DNA of 10,887 nt from Nostoc sp. CHAB 5715 (GTDB lineage: Bacteria > Cyanobacteriota > Cyanobacteriia > Cyanobacteriales > Nostocaceae), in NCBI RefSeq assembly GCF_020829685.1, contig NZ_JAIVFR010000120.1, positions 1 to 10,887 of the forward strand, read 5' to 3'. The translations under genes were made by a program, and so were the position numbers. Positions 1-6,372 of this stretch are shown piece by piece. Numbering within the stretch: position 1 is the first letter of the stretch; every line of letters begins with the position of its first letter. Under the pieces are notes generated by a model, which did not search any database, was not told where the DNA came from, and saw only the letters and a list, made by a program, of their open reading frames with translations.

Positions 1-1
1 G

Positions 2-2203
2 CCTTGTGTTGTGAGTGAAAGACCACAACCGACACTGACGGTTAAAGATGATGATTTATTTTTCGTGACGGATACTATCGGGAACATTTCTGGCTGTTCC
101 CTTAACGATGGTAATCCCAGCATGGGATTGTTTTGTTGTGATACGAGATTTCTCAATCGCCTGGAGTTGCAAATTGAAGGGCGATCGCCTGTACTCCTCA
201 GTAGTACTGCTGAAAAAGGGTTTTCACTCTCCGTTTTGTGTACCAACCCCAGAATCGACGAACGCCTTAGAGCCGAAACTGTGGGAATTCGCCGGGAAAT
301 GGTGCTGAATGGGGCACTATTTGAAGAAATAGAAATATCTAACTACAGCACAACCACTGTTAATTTTGAACTAACCATCAGCTTTGATGCGGATTTTGTT
401 GATTTATTTGAAGTCCGAGGCTATGACAGAGAAAAACGAGGTAGGCTTTTACGTCTAGTAGAACCGACGGCTGAAGAAGGAACAGTTTCTCTGGTCGATG
501 GTGTTTCGCCTATACCCAAAGAACCACCAATTTTTAGGGAAGAATCCTTAACACTTGCCTATCAAGGCCTGGATGGCTCAGTAATGGAATCCCGTATTTT
601 ATTCCAGCATCGCCAACCAGACTATTTCAAGGGTTATACTGCGGTTTGGCAGCTAGAGTTGGCTTCTCACGAAACTCAAAAGTTGGGCTACCGGGTGAGC
701 ATGTTGAAAAACAACCAGTCTAGTTCAACCGTAAGCGCCGCCTTCACTTTAGGACAGGCGAAAGCTGCTGAGTTGATGGAGGAGCAAAACTGGGTACAGC
801 AAATTACACGCATTAGCTCAGATAAAAGCACCTTCAATCGAGTGATTGAACGGGCCGAGCAAGATATGTATTTGTTGCGTCAGTCTTTTGGTAAGCATAA
901 GACAGTTTCGGCTGGAGTGCCGTGGTTTTCGACACTATTTGGGCGGGATTCGCTGATTACAGCTTCTCAAGCCCTGATGTTAAACTCGCAAATCGCCAAA
1001 GAAACCCTGATATTGCTTGCGGCATACCAAGGTAAAATCGACGACGAATGGCGCGAAGAAGAACCGGGTAAGATTTTGCACGAGTTACGTTTGGGAGAAA
1101 TGGCTCGTTGTCAAGAAATTCCCCATACACCTTACTACGGTACAGTTGATGCCACTCCCCTGTGGCTGATGCTGTATGCCGAACATTATGCTTGGACTCA
1201 CGATCACGAACTCCTAGAGCAACTTTGGCCAAATGCTCTAGCAGCAATGAAGTGGATCGATCGCCATACGAAAGAAACCAGCTACCTCAGTTACTTCCGT
1301 AAATCCAAACGCGGTCTTCCTAACCAAGGTTGGAAAGATTCTGATGACTGTATCGTAGACCACAAAGGAGAATTAGCCAACGGCCCAATTGCCCTCTGTG
1401 AAGTGCAAGCTTATGTCTATGCTGCAAAAATGCGTCTAGCAGAAATTGCTAGGATGAAAAAGCGGCTTGATTTGGCAGATCGTTGGCAAGAAGAGGCCAG
1501 AAATCTTAAGGTTCGTTTTAATCGAGATTTTTGGGTTGAAAACCAGGATTTTTGCGCTTTGGCTTTGGATGGAGATGGCAAGCCAGTAGACAGTATTACC
1601 TCAAATCCTGGTCATTGTCTGCAATTGGGTCTTTTCAACCACGAAAGAGCCTATAGTGTCGCAGAACGTTTGCGGGCACCAGATATGTTTAATGGTTGGG
1701 GCATTCGGACTCTGAGTAGTTTGTCACCCGCTTACAATCCAATGGGCTATCACACTGGTTCTGTTTGGCCCCATGATAACGCTTTGATTGCAATGGGATT
1801 GCGATCGCTCGGTCTTATCGATCAAGCCCTGGAAATTTTTCAAGGTTTATTCGACATGACTAGTCAGCAACCTTATCAACGTCCTCCAGAACTTTTCTGC
1901 GGCTACGAACGGAATGGTGATAATGCCCCTGTACAGTATCCAGTTGCTTGTACTCCCCAAGCTTGGGCTACTGGTAGTATTTTCCAACTGCTGCAAATGA
2001 TGGTTAACTTGGTACCTGATGCTCAAAATAACTGCTTGCGAATAATCGACCCCGCTTTGCCAGAATCGATTAATCGCCTGTCCTTTCATAATTTGCGAGT
2101 CGGCCCCACCATCCTCGATTTAGAATTCGAGCGTTCTGGTACTACGACTGCTTGTCGTGTTGCGAAAAAACGCGGTAATTTGCGGGTAGTTATTGAAGCA
2201 TAG
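2..2203 (+). CDS. Glycogen debranching enzyme-like glycosidase (amylo-alpha-1,6-glucosidase type), 5' end outside window
   Basis: Probable cytosolic glycosidase of the glycogen debranching enzyme-related group (COG3408), predicted to act on alpha-glucans or related oligosaccharides. Numbered from the first possible start, GTG at 11, residues about 15-230 match the N-terminal beta-rich domain (GDE_N-like). Residues about 265-665 form the (alpha/alpha)6-barrel catalytic part. Visible motifs are SAGVPWFSTLFGRDS (300-314), GWKDSDD (440-446), GYHTGSVWPHDNA (579-591) and PELFCGYER (626-634). Asp443, Asp445 or Asp446 and Glu627 are the likely catalytic acids, by family analogy. The frame stays open to the window edge, and the codons before the GTG read Pro-Cys-Val. 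From memory, homologues continue upstream with a similar Pro-Cys stretch, so the true start is probably outside the window. No signal peptide is visible. A palindrome and terminator follow directly. The exact substrate is not certain. Confidence 0.88.
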   Translation, partial: PCVVSERPQPTLTVKDDDLFFVTDTIGNISGCSLNDGNPSMGLFCCDTRFLNRLELQIEGRSPVLLSSTAEKGFSLSVLCTNPRIDERLRAETVGIRREMVLNGALFEEIEISNYSTTTVNFELTISFDADFVDLFEVRGYDREKRGRLLRLVEPTAEEGTVSLVDGVSPIPKEPPIFREESLTLAYQGLDGSVMESRILFQHRQPDYFKGYTAVWQLELASHETQKLGYRVSMLKNNQSSSTVSAAFTLGQAKAAELMEEQNWVQQITRISSDKSTFNRVIERAEQDMYLLRQSFGKHKTVSAGVPWFSTLFGRDSLITASQALMLNSQIAKETLILLAAYQGKIDDEWREEEPGKILHELRLGEMARCQEIPHTPYYGTVDATPLWLMLYAEHYAWTHDHELLEQLWPNALAAMKWIDRHTKETSYLSYFRKSKRGLPNQGWKDSDDCIVDHKGELANGPIALCEVQAYVYAAKMRLAEIARMKKRLDLADRWQEEARNLKVRFNRDFWVENQDFCALALDGDGKPVDSITSNPGHCLQLGLFNHERAYSVAERLRAPDMFNGWGIRTLSSLSPAYNPMGYHTGSVWPHDNALIAMGLRSLGLIDQALEIFQGLFDMTSQQPYQRPPELFCGYERNGDNAPVQYPVACTPQAWATGSIFQLLQMMVNLVPDAQNNCLRIIDPALPESINRLSFHNLRVGPTILDLEFERSGTTTACRVAKKRGNLRVVIEA

Positions 2204-2210
2204 GAAGGGA

Positions 2211-2241
2211 GTACGAGAGACTCGATTAATCGCGTCTGTAC
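2211..2241. repeat. Degenerate small palindromic repeat after the debranching gene
   Basis: Eight bases after the stop codon lies an imperfect palindrome centred on CGATTAATCG (2223-2232), with GTAC at both ends and AGA(G)AC/GTCT arms. It resembles a degenerate copy of a small palindrome common in Nostocales genomes (GTAGAGAC...GTCTCTAC arms). It may stabilise the mRNA 3' end. A related palindrome lies at 7892-7922. Confidence 0.6.
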
Positions 2242-2273
2242 TAGGGAGTAGGGAATTTACCACTCCCTATTTT
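2242..2273 (+). terminator. Probable rho-independent terminator of the debranching gene
   Basis: An 8-bp perfect stem, TAGGGAGT (2242-2249) with ACTCCCTA (2262-2269), has a 12-nt loop and is followed by TTTT. It starts 39 bases after the stop codon. The T run is short, so termination may be partial. Confidence 0.6.
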
Positions 2274-2365
2274 ATGGTTGGTGCGATCGCTGCCGCATTT
2301 GTGACACGTTAAGACAAAATCAGTTTGGTCAATAGTAATTGCACTCTAAATAAACTAATTATTGA

Positions 2366-2400
2366 AGTATCAAATTAAGCTTGATACTAAATTTTTTTTT
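2366..2400 (+). terminator. Strong rho-independent terminator, T10 tract
   Basis: AGTATCAA (2366-2373) pairs with TTGATACT (2381-2388) across a 7-nt loop, followed by AAA and ten T. It sits just outside the left end of the IS701-like element. It could act as backup terminator for the debranching gene or end a lost gene. It also shows that the reading frame open from 2381 is not coding at its start. Confidence 0.7.
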
Positions 2401-2418
2401 AAGAATGAATCGTGCTTT

Positions 2419-2440
2419 TAACGCTCTTTCATCACTCTGG
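2419..2440 (+). repeat. Left terminal inverted repeat of the IS701-like element
   Basis: 22 bases that are the exact reverse complement of 3089-3110. The core is CGCTCTTTCATCACTCTGG (2422-2440). It is preceded by TTAA (2418-2421), which fits the YTAR target known for IS701-type elements. Two bases of the TTAA are counted in the 22-bp match. Confidence 0.85.
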
Positions 2441-2485
2441 GTAGAGTATAATACCCAAGAAATTACTTGGTTACAGAATTCGTCG

Positions 2486-2776
2486 ATGATAGCACCGAGA
2501 AAATCAGTAGGAACTGTCCGCTTTATAGATGACTACTGTGAGCTGTATAAAGATATATTCCCCGAAGTAAGAAGTCAAAATGACTGGTGGGATTTTACCG
2601 GAGGATGGAAGTCCACCTGAAATAACTTGCGTCTGATTATTCAGCCTTATGTATTCTTTAATTTTCTCTCTCCTTGGCTACGTCTTTTTAAAATTCCTCA
2701 CCTAGAAGCTGGATTTCTTTCACTACAAACTATCATGAATGAATTTTGTGGTTATATTTCATTCGACTCTGGATAA
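2486..2776 (+). pseudogene. IS701-family transposase remnant: N- and C-termini joined, middle deleted, in-frame stop
   Basis: The likely original start is ATG 2486, 64 bases inside the left end. The first 30 residues contain FIDDYCELYKDIFPEVRS, which matches the N-terminus of IS701-type transposases. At about 2575 the frame jumps to DWWDFTGGWKS, then a TGA stop (2618-2620), then NNLRLIIQPYVFFNFL and about 36 more residues in the same frame to TAA 2774-2776. This second part looks like the C-terminus of the same family. A full-length protein has several hundred residues, so most of the catalytic region (DDE residues) is gone. The deletion kept the frame, and the TGA adds a second lesion. The result is non-functional. 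The family call rests on motif memory; the break itself is read directly. Confidence 0.75.
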
Positions 2777-2994
2777 ACCCAGAACAAAATAATTTTCACG
2801 CGTTGGGCATTAACTCCAAACCAACGGGAAGTCGAAAATTAGCCACTCTCTCGCTAGCGAGAGCTCTTACTCAAGTCCAGCGCAACAGCACTCCCGCTTA
2901 TATCATAGTACTCCTGCTTTTTATGCGCTCTGCTCCCAATTCGTGCGCATCTTTTTGTCATACCCAAAACAATTGGGTTTTCATATCATTAATG

Positions 2995-3015
2995 AAAACT
3001 TCTTGTAGAAGTTTT
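2995..3015 (+). terminator. Weak terminator-like hairpin inside the IS derivative
   Basis: AAAACTTC (2995-3002) pairs with GAAGTTTT (3008-3015) over a 5-nt loop, followed by ATTTGTTAAT. The stem is AT-rich with no long T run, so it is a weak candidate. It lies upstream of the ERF remnant and would limit read-through into it. Confidence 0.3.
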
Positions 3016-3088
3016 ATTTGTTAATAATTAATTCCTACAAATCAAAACCAAAAATCCACTTTACTACATTACTTCTATTTTTATTTTT

Positions 3089-3110
3089 CCAGAGTGATGA
3101 AAGAGCGTTA
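3089..3110 (+). repeat. Right terminal inverted repeat of the IS701-like element
   Basis: Exact inverted copy of 2419-2440 (22/22). The core is CCAGAGTGATGAAAGAGCG, then TTAG (3108-3111). In the ERF frame the repeat encodes SDERA, directly followed by genuine ERF-like sequence. The element end and the gene remnant are therefore joined without a gap. Confidence 0.85.
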
Positions 3111-3734
3111 GTAATAATTCAAACTACTGAAATCTTTGAAGGTAAAACCGTGCTACGGACTCATATTTTTCATGAATCTGGAGAGCGCATCACAAGTACC
3201 TATCCTTTACCTGAAATTGCTGACTCTCAAAAGTTTGGTGCAGCATTAACTTATGCACGGCGATATGCGGTTTGTGCAATTTTATCGGTGACGGCAGATG
3301 AAGACAATGATGCTGAAGGCATTGCTACTCCTAAAAAGACTGAACAAGCGCAGAATAATATTAGACTTCGCAAAGACAATCAACATCTCTTGGTTCAGCC
3401 AACAAAACAAGCTGTAACTCCGCCATCAATTAACCCAAAAGATTTGCGAGTCAAAGAAGTTCGCACACTTTTGAATTATCCGTTGGATTTAGTCAAAGAA
3501 TGGCTGCATTCTCGAAATGTTACGAGTCCGGGTGAGCTTGATTCTCTTCAGATTGACGAATTAGTGAAGACTATGTGTTTGGCTTGGGCTGGTAATAAGT
3601 TTGGACATCCGAATCATGCTGCTAACTCTTATCAAAAGCATATAGTTGATGGTGTAGGGCGAGGAGTAGATGAAACAACAGCAATCAGCGATTGGATGGA
3701 AGGAGCGCTTGCACAATTGCCTGAACTGAATTGA
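3108..3734 (+). pseudogene. ERF-family single-strand annealing protein, N-terminus lost at IS end
   Basis: ERF proteins are ssDNA-annealing recombinases, usually of phage or plasmid origin, that act in RecA-independent strand annealing. The sequence from 3108 reads LVIIQTTEIFEGKTVLRT, then HESGERITSTYPLPEIADSQ, then GAALTYARRYAVCAIL and TADEDNDAEG. This is the central and C-terminal ERF core, including the Tyr-Ala-Arg-Arg-Tyr motif. A linker and a C-terminal segment with AWAGNKFGHPNHAANSYQKH follow, which looks complete up to the TGA. The first 50-60 residues of the ERF domain are missing. The open frame continues upstream only through the IS701-like inverted repeat to a TTG at 3018 with no ribosome binding site. 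Sequence left of the IS element does not supply the missing part and has an in-frame stop. It is probably inactive, though a chimeric product cannot be excluded. Confidence 0.78.
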
Positions 3735-3744
3735 AGCAATCATA

Positions 3745-3874
3745 GTAAGAATTCAGGGGTCAGAATTCAGGAGTCAGAATAGTTAAAGAACCAAATAAAG
3801 ACTTGATAAATATCCTAGCTTTAATAAACTTCTTATATATTCTGGCTTCTGACTTTTGGGTGCTGAATTCTTAC
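3745..3874. repeat. Imperfect long palindrome with 14-bp tandem repeat
   Basis: Two tandem 14-mers, GAATTCAGGGGTCA (3749-3762) and GAATTCAGGAGTCA (3763-3776), are followed by GAAT. About 60 bases later the inverse appears: TTCTGGCTTCTGACTTTT and CTGAATTCTTAC (3863-3874). The last exactly mirrors GTAAGAATTCAG (3745-3756). This could fold into a long hairpin after the ERF stop. Repeats of the type AATTCAGGAGTCAGA are, from memory, frequent in Nostoc-like intergenic DNA. It is a repeat family rather than a gene. Confidence 0.65.
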
Positions 3875-3912
3875 CAATCATATCTTCTCATAACATCAAT
3901 AGGAAAAATATC

Positions 3913-4078
3913 CTGACTTTTCCCGTTATCTTCTTGATGGAGCGATCGCTTACTATACCCCTAACTCAAAGCCCTATTCTCTCGTGACTAATTCTCATTA
4001 AAATTAAGTTGTTGAGAATGGTATATAGTGTGAAACCCTTGCTATTTCGTTGTTTCACGACTTAACGGGAAAAGTCAG
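3913..4078. mobile_element. MITE-like element, 166 bp with perfect 16-bp inverted ends
   Basis: CTGACTTTTCCCGTTA at 3913-3928 is repeated exactly, inverted, at 4063-4078. There is a sub-terminal hairpin, GTGAAAC (4030-4036) with GTTTCAC (4052-4058), and a HIP1 site at 3942. No ORF lies inside. The right edge coincides with the point where DAHP-synthase homology stops (4079). I see no clear target-site duplication, and the other flank does not continue the synthase. It is probably a deletion derivative of an IS; I cannot name the family. Confidence 0.55.
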
Positions 4079-4290
4079 CATCTGCGATAGATGCAACCTT
4101 ATCGATGTCAGCTGTATCCATGACTTCTGTGATGATCCCCAGCCCGGTGACAACGCGAGCTTGAGCTAACAACTCTAAGGCACTCTCACCATGACCCTGG
4201 AAAGCGTAAGGTGAGGTACGAGGTTTGTAGGCTCCTCCTCGTAAAAACTGCGCTCCTGCTGCTTTGACTCGCTGGGTCAACGCCTGATCC
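4079..4290 (-). pseudogene. aroF: Internal fragment of 3-deoxy-7-phosphoheptulonate (DAHP) synthase
   Basis: DAHP synthase catalyses the first step of the shikimate pathway, from PEP and erythrose-4-phosphate. About 70 codons are present on the minus strand: [20 protein letters not shown], then [15 protein letters not shown], then [19 protein letters not shown]. The [11 protein letters not shown] block is characteristic of the microbial KDO8P-synthase-like (AroF/AroG) DAHP synthases. Both ends are missing: the N-terminal about 100 residues with the first PEP-binding part, and everything after IAD. At its 3' side the homology ends at the MITE-like repeat (4078), after which a stop follows at 4062. 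At its 5' side it overlaps the last codons of the NTF2-like gene, and an in-frame TGA lies just upstream. It is certainly non-functional. An intact copy must be elsewhere. Confidence 0.85.
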
Positions 4291-4843
4291 AATACAGCAA
4301 TTCCTCAGAGGCAGAAACGTCACGATGAAAGCTAAGTTGCTCGCATTTTAAGTAGCACGAACCGCGATGTCCTCGTCGAAGCAAAGTTTCGTTTCCCTTG
4401 GCGATGACTTCGTTAGTTTCATCATCAAAACAATTCCATTCCGAGTAGATAACTTCACCATTGAACATGATAATTGGCCAAGCTATTGTTACACTTGGTT
4501 GAGCAAGAATTGCCCAACGATTTACTTCTCTATTTGTTGCTGCGGTTCTGCCATAAAAAGGTCCATCAGCACAGAAATATACAAGATTATTGACATACTC
4601 ACCTGCTAAAATGTCCCCCCGTCCTTGTCGTAGCGCTTCACAGTGGGTTGGCCACCAATGTTTATTTTCCTGTTCTACTTGCTCTAAGCTGTATTCTAGA
4701 GTTATTTCAGGTAAGGTATCATTACGTAGGGAAAGATATGTCTCTGCGTCTTTAAGTAGTTTTATTGCTAGTTCATTAGAAACTAGCTCACGCTTGGAGT
4801 AATTTACTAACAGATCATTGTAGTAGTTGGTTCGCTTCGTCAT
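4277..4843 (-). CDS. NTF2-like (SnoaL-like) hypothetical protein
   Basis: This 188-aa protein has no signal peptide and no membrane segment. The N-terminal about 65 residues are helical and charged. The rest reads like an NTF2/SnoaL-type alpha+beta cone: a helix ([19 protein letters not shown]), then [20 protein letters not shown] (about residues 79-98), then strands [18 protein letters not shown] and [18 protein letters not shown]. Many members are small-molecule isomerases or cyclases, or simply binding domains. No substrate can be named. The ATG start is supported by AGAGG (4850-4854 on the minus strand) six bases upstream. The last codons (ELLYWIRR) overlap the start of the DAHP-synthase fragment, so the C-terminus may have been altered by that join. 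The fold is a judgement from sequence pattern only. Confidence 0.6.
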   Translation of the reverse strand: MTKRTNYYNDLLVNYSKRELVSNELAIKLLKDAETYLSLRNDTLPEITLEYSLEQVEQENKHWWPTHCEALRQGRGDILAGEYVNNLVYFCADGPFYGRTAATNREVNRWAILAQPSVTIAWPIIMFNGEVIYSEWNCFDDETNEVIAKGNETLLRRGHRGSCYLKCEQLSFHRDVSASEELLYWIRR

Positions 4844-5065
4844 TTCAAGCCTCTAGAATCTTTAACCAATTTTCTCTGTGTATGCTTTTAATCTTGAATG
4901 CATATAATCCCTGTTTTATGAAAGCTTGGACAACCCAGTTTTCTGTGCAACCTCATGTGGAATCAGTATTAGAGTGGGATAGTATTCACGAAGCTAGTTG
5001 TCAAACTGACGACAAAGCAAGACACCAAAGAGTTATAAAGCGAATACCTTTGTTTCCTTATTGTG

Positions 5066-5089
5066 CGGCATCTTATTTTTTAGATGCCG
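5066..5089. repeat. Perfect 8-bp-stem hairpin with T-rich loop
   Basis: CGGCATCT (5066-5073) pairs with AGATGCCG (5082-5089). The 8-nt loop is almost all T. Read on the minus strand it lies upstream of the NTF2-like gene. No T tract follows the stem on either strand, so it is not a typical terminator. Confidence 0.5.
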
Positions 5090-5430
5090 TTGACACTAAA
5101 TCCATGTACAACAAGGCTTAAAACTGAAGAAATCCGGAAAAACTTTACCAGATTGAAAGGGTTGGTCATAAAAACATCAACATGAATGAAGAAACTTTTT
5201 AGAAAGTTTTAGGTTTTTTCCCGGGAGAGCTATTATAATGTATATTCTTAGACGATAATATGCTGTTAAAAAACATATTAAGTTTCTGCTAAGGGTACGA
5301 TCCTTACAAAAAGTAATCGAAAAGCAAAACCGTTGTTGTCCAGAATGTGTACATATAGCAGCCAGCGAAATTAGAGGGGAAAGCCTCCGTGCATGAATCG
5401 GGGGATATAACCGAGTAAGTTAGTGGTAAG

Positions 5431-5463
5431 AGGGCTTGAGAGCGAGTTTTTTTCTCAAGCCCT
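5431..5463 (+). terminator. Stable 11-bp hairpin, possible terminator
   Basis: AGGGCTTGAGA (5431-5441) pairs perfectly with TCTCAAGCCCT (5453-5463), with an 11-nt loop containing seven T. Only TT follows the stem, so it is stable but not a classic intrinsic terminator. It could end a small transcript starting after the TATAAT at 5234. No gene precedes it. Confidence 0.4.
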
Positions 5464-5767
5464 TTGCGTATAATTATGTATTTCAACATTGGTTTTAGCC
5501 AGTTAAGATAGAAAACTTAAGCGGAAAAGTTTGTGTTTTTCATCTGGATTTTAGGCAAAGTTCCAACTGAAGCGGTTTTTAGCCGACGGGAAATGTAAAT
5601 AACAGGTTTTGCTAACTTTGCTAAAATTTGCATCTTGTATCATTCTCAAGAAATCGGTTATTTAAGTAATTTGCATAGGTATAATCTCTAAATTTCTTGC
5701 TAATAGGGTTAAACATTACTAACATTCCCCTAAAAAATAGAAATGTTTATTTACATCCCTTCCGGGG

Positions 5768-5781
5768 CGGGCGATCGCCCG
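5768..5781. repeat. Extended HIP1 palindrome
   Basis: CGGGCGATCGCCCG is a 14-bp perfect palindrome around the HIP1 octamer GCGATCGC. Other HIP1 octamers are at 181, 1801, 2283, 3942, 6794 and 6862. None occurs in the 2.6-kb WD40 gene. HIP1 is the most abundant octamer in many cyanobacterial genomes and supports the taxonomic assignment. Confidence 0.9.
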
Positions 5782-5795
5782 TAAACAGCTTTTAT

Positions 5796-5815
5796 TACTC
5801 TCATGAGAGTATAAT
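5796..5815 (+). promoter_or_regulatory. 16-bp palindrome overlapping a TATAAT box
   Basis: TACTCTCATGAGAGTA (5796-5811) is a perfect palindrome whose last two bases form the start of TATAAT (5810-5815). This geometry suits a repressor site over a -10 box. No convincing -35 element lies upstream (AGCTTT at 17-bp spacing), and the next plausible gene starts 560 bases away. It is a candidate only. Confidence 0.35.
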
Positions 5816-5973
5816 CAATCTACTATTTGCTTAACTCATCAGGGGTATTTGATTGGGTTCAAGAACGGCTATTTCCACTATCACTGTGGTAGATGGTACA
5901 TAAAAGAGCGCTAAGTAGTTTCGTACATTTGTGGAGGATTGAGGGTTGAAATGTAAACTCACAGAGAATTCGG

Positions 5974-6068
5974 AGACACTGTGCTTAACTTAGTTGCCGT
6001 TCGCCCTTGGCGTCTCGTAGGGAAGGGTACGGTGGGGAGCAAAGTAAGCCCAAGGGGAGGCACAGTCT
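5974..6068. repeat. Nested inverted repeats, about 95 nt
   Basis: The outer arms are AGAC(AC)TGTGC (5974-5984) and GCACAGTCT (6060-6068). The inner arms are CCCTTGG (6004-6010) and CCAAGGG (6050-6056). The GC-rich interior contains GGCGTCTCGTAGGGAAGG, which resembles a motif seen, from memory, in many cyanobacterial intergenic repeats. The stretch is much richer in GC than the surrounding DNA. It is likely a small palindromic repeat element; a structured RNA is an alternative. Confidence 0.45.
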
Positions 6069-6264
6069 TACCAAATTTAATTCGCTGAGAACTTATGCAA
6101 AGCTAGACGAAGCTGTTGTGCTTTGCCAAATAAACTTTTAAAGATGTACGTTTTTGAAAAATCAAATCGCGCTATTGCTTACGTCTCAAGCTTTTTAAGC
6201 TAAATAGTACATTAGTATGTGCAACTTTAAACTTGAAGGGGAGAATGTCACAGTAAAAAAAGAA

Positions 6265-6296
6265 CTTATCTTTATCTTAAGTTTCTTATCTTGAGT
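6265..6296 (+). promoter_or_regulatory. Direct repeats upstream of the peptide cassette
   Basis: TTATCTTAAGT (6272-6282) and TTATCTTGAGT (6286-6296) are 14 bases apart. A further partial copy, CTTATCTT, lies at 6265-6272. Tandem sites of this spacing about 75 bases before a start codon suggest binding of a regulator. No consensus promoter can be assigned with confidence. Confidence 0.35.
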
Positions 6297-6372
6297 GGCA
6301 AAAGTTTTGTAAAGTTAGCAAACTTAAATCAACAGGCATCAATCAATCAACTACATAGATGAGGTGCATAAG

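Larger units (their letters stand above)
2422..3107 (+). mobile_element. Internally deleted IS701-like element (non-autonomous derivative)
   Basis: A 686-bp element is bounded by perfect inverted repeats at 2422-2440 and 3089-3107. The flanks are TTAA on the left and TTAG on the right. Both fit the YTAR target of the IS701 group, but they are not identical. Inside are the first about 30 codons and the last about 60 codons of an IS701/IS4-superfamily transposase, joined by an internal deletion (see 2486-2776). A further 310 bp up to the right end codes for nothing I recognise. It contains a 16-bp palindrome, CTCTCGCTAGCGAGAG (2848-2863), a small hairpin (ACCCAA/TTGGGT, 2962-2978) and another at 2995-3015. 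The element cannot encode transposase but keeps both ends, so it could be mobilised by a full-length relative. Confidence 0.8.
4844..6372. other. Long non-coding stretch with hairpins and palindromes
   Basis: About 1.5 kb, AT-rich, without a convincing protein gene on either strand. The only open frame of note (4882-5121, +) lacks a ribosome binding site, matches nothing I know and contains a hairpin. From left to right I see: the probable promoter region of the minus-strand NTF2-like gene (about 4855-4920); a hairpin at 5066-5089; a weak AT hairpin at 5192-5209; a TATAAT at 5234-5239; a stable hairpin at 5431-5463; an extended HIP1 palindrome at 5768-5781; a 16-bp palindrome overlapping a TATAAT at 5796-5815; a nested structure at 5974-6068; and short direct repeats at 6265-6296. 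It may include decayed mobile DNA, small RNAs, or the control region of the downstream peptide cassette. Confidence 0.6.

Noticed and set aside
2381..2485. Upstream part of the transposase reading frame
   Set aside because: It begins with a TTG inside a terminator and crosses the IS left end. The transposase start is ATG 2486.
2746..3024. Open frame of 92 codons within the IS derivative
   Set aside because: It starts inside the true C-terminal transposase frame in a different phase, has no ribosome binding site, and gives a low-quality protein.
3018..3107. N-terminal extension of the ERF frame
   Set aside because: Encoded by IS-derived DNA and its inverted repeat, with TTG start and no ribosome binding site. 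Not part of the ERF protein.
4882..5121. Open frame of 79 codons on the plus strand
   Set aside because: No ribosome binding site, no recognisable family, odd composition, and a perfect hairpin (5066-5089) inside. Probably chance.
5285..5397. Plus-strand frame containing CCPECVH, zinc-finger-like
   Set aside because: About 45 codons with no start codon, no matching partner Cys/His motif and no similarity I can name. It may be chance.
5378..5463. Possible tRNA or group II intron piece
   Set aside because: No cloverleaf, no TTCGAATC-type T arm and no domain V-like motif could be found.
5304..5489. Minus-strand open frame of 61 codons
   Set aside because: It covers the stable hairpin, has no ribosome binding site and resembles no family.
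5840..5890. Frame reading FDWVQERL, reminiscent of the cytochrome b6 N-terminus
   Set aside because: Only eight residues are suggestive and the following residues do not fit. Chance is more likely.
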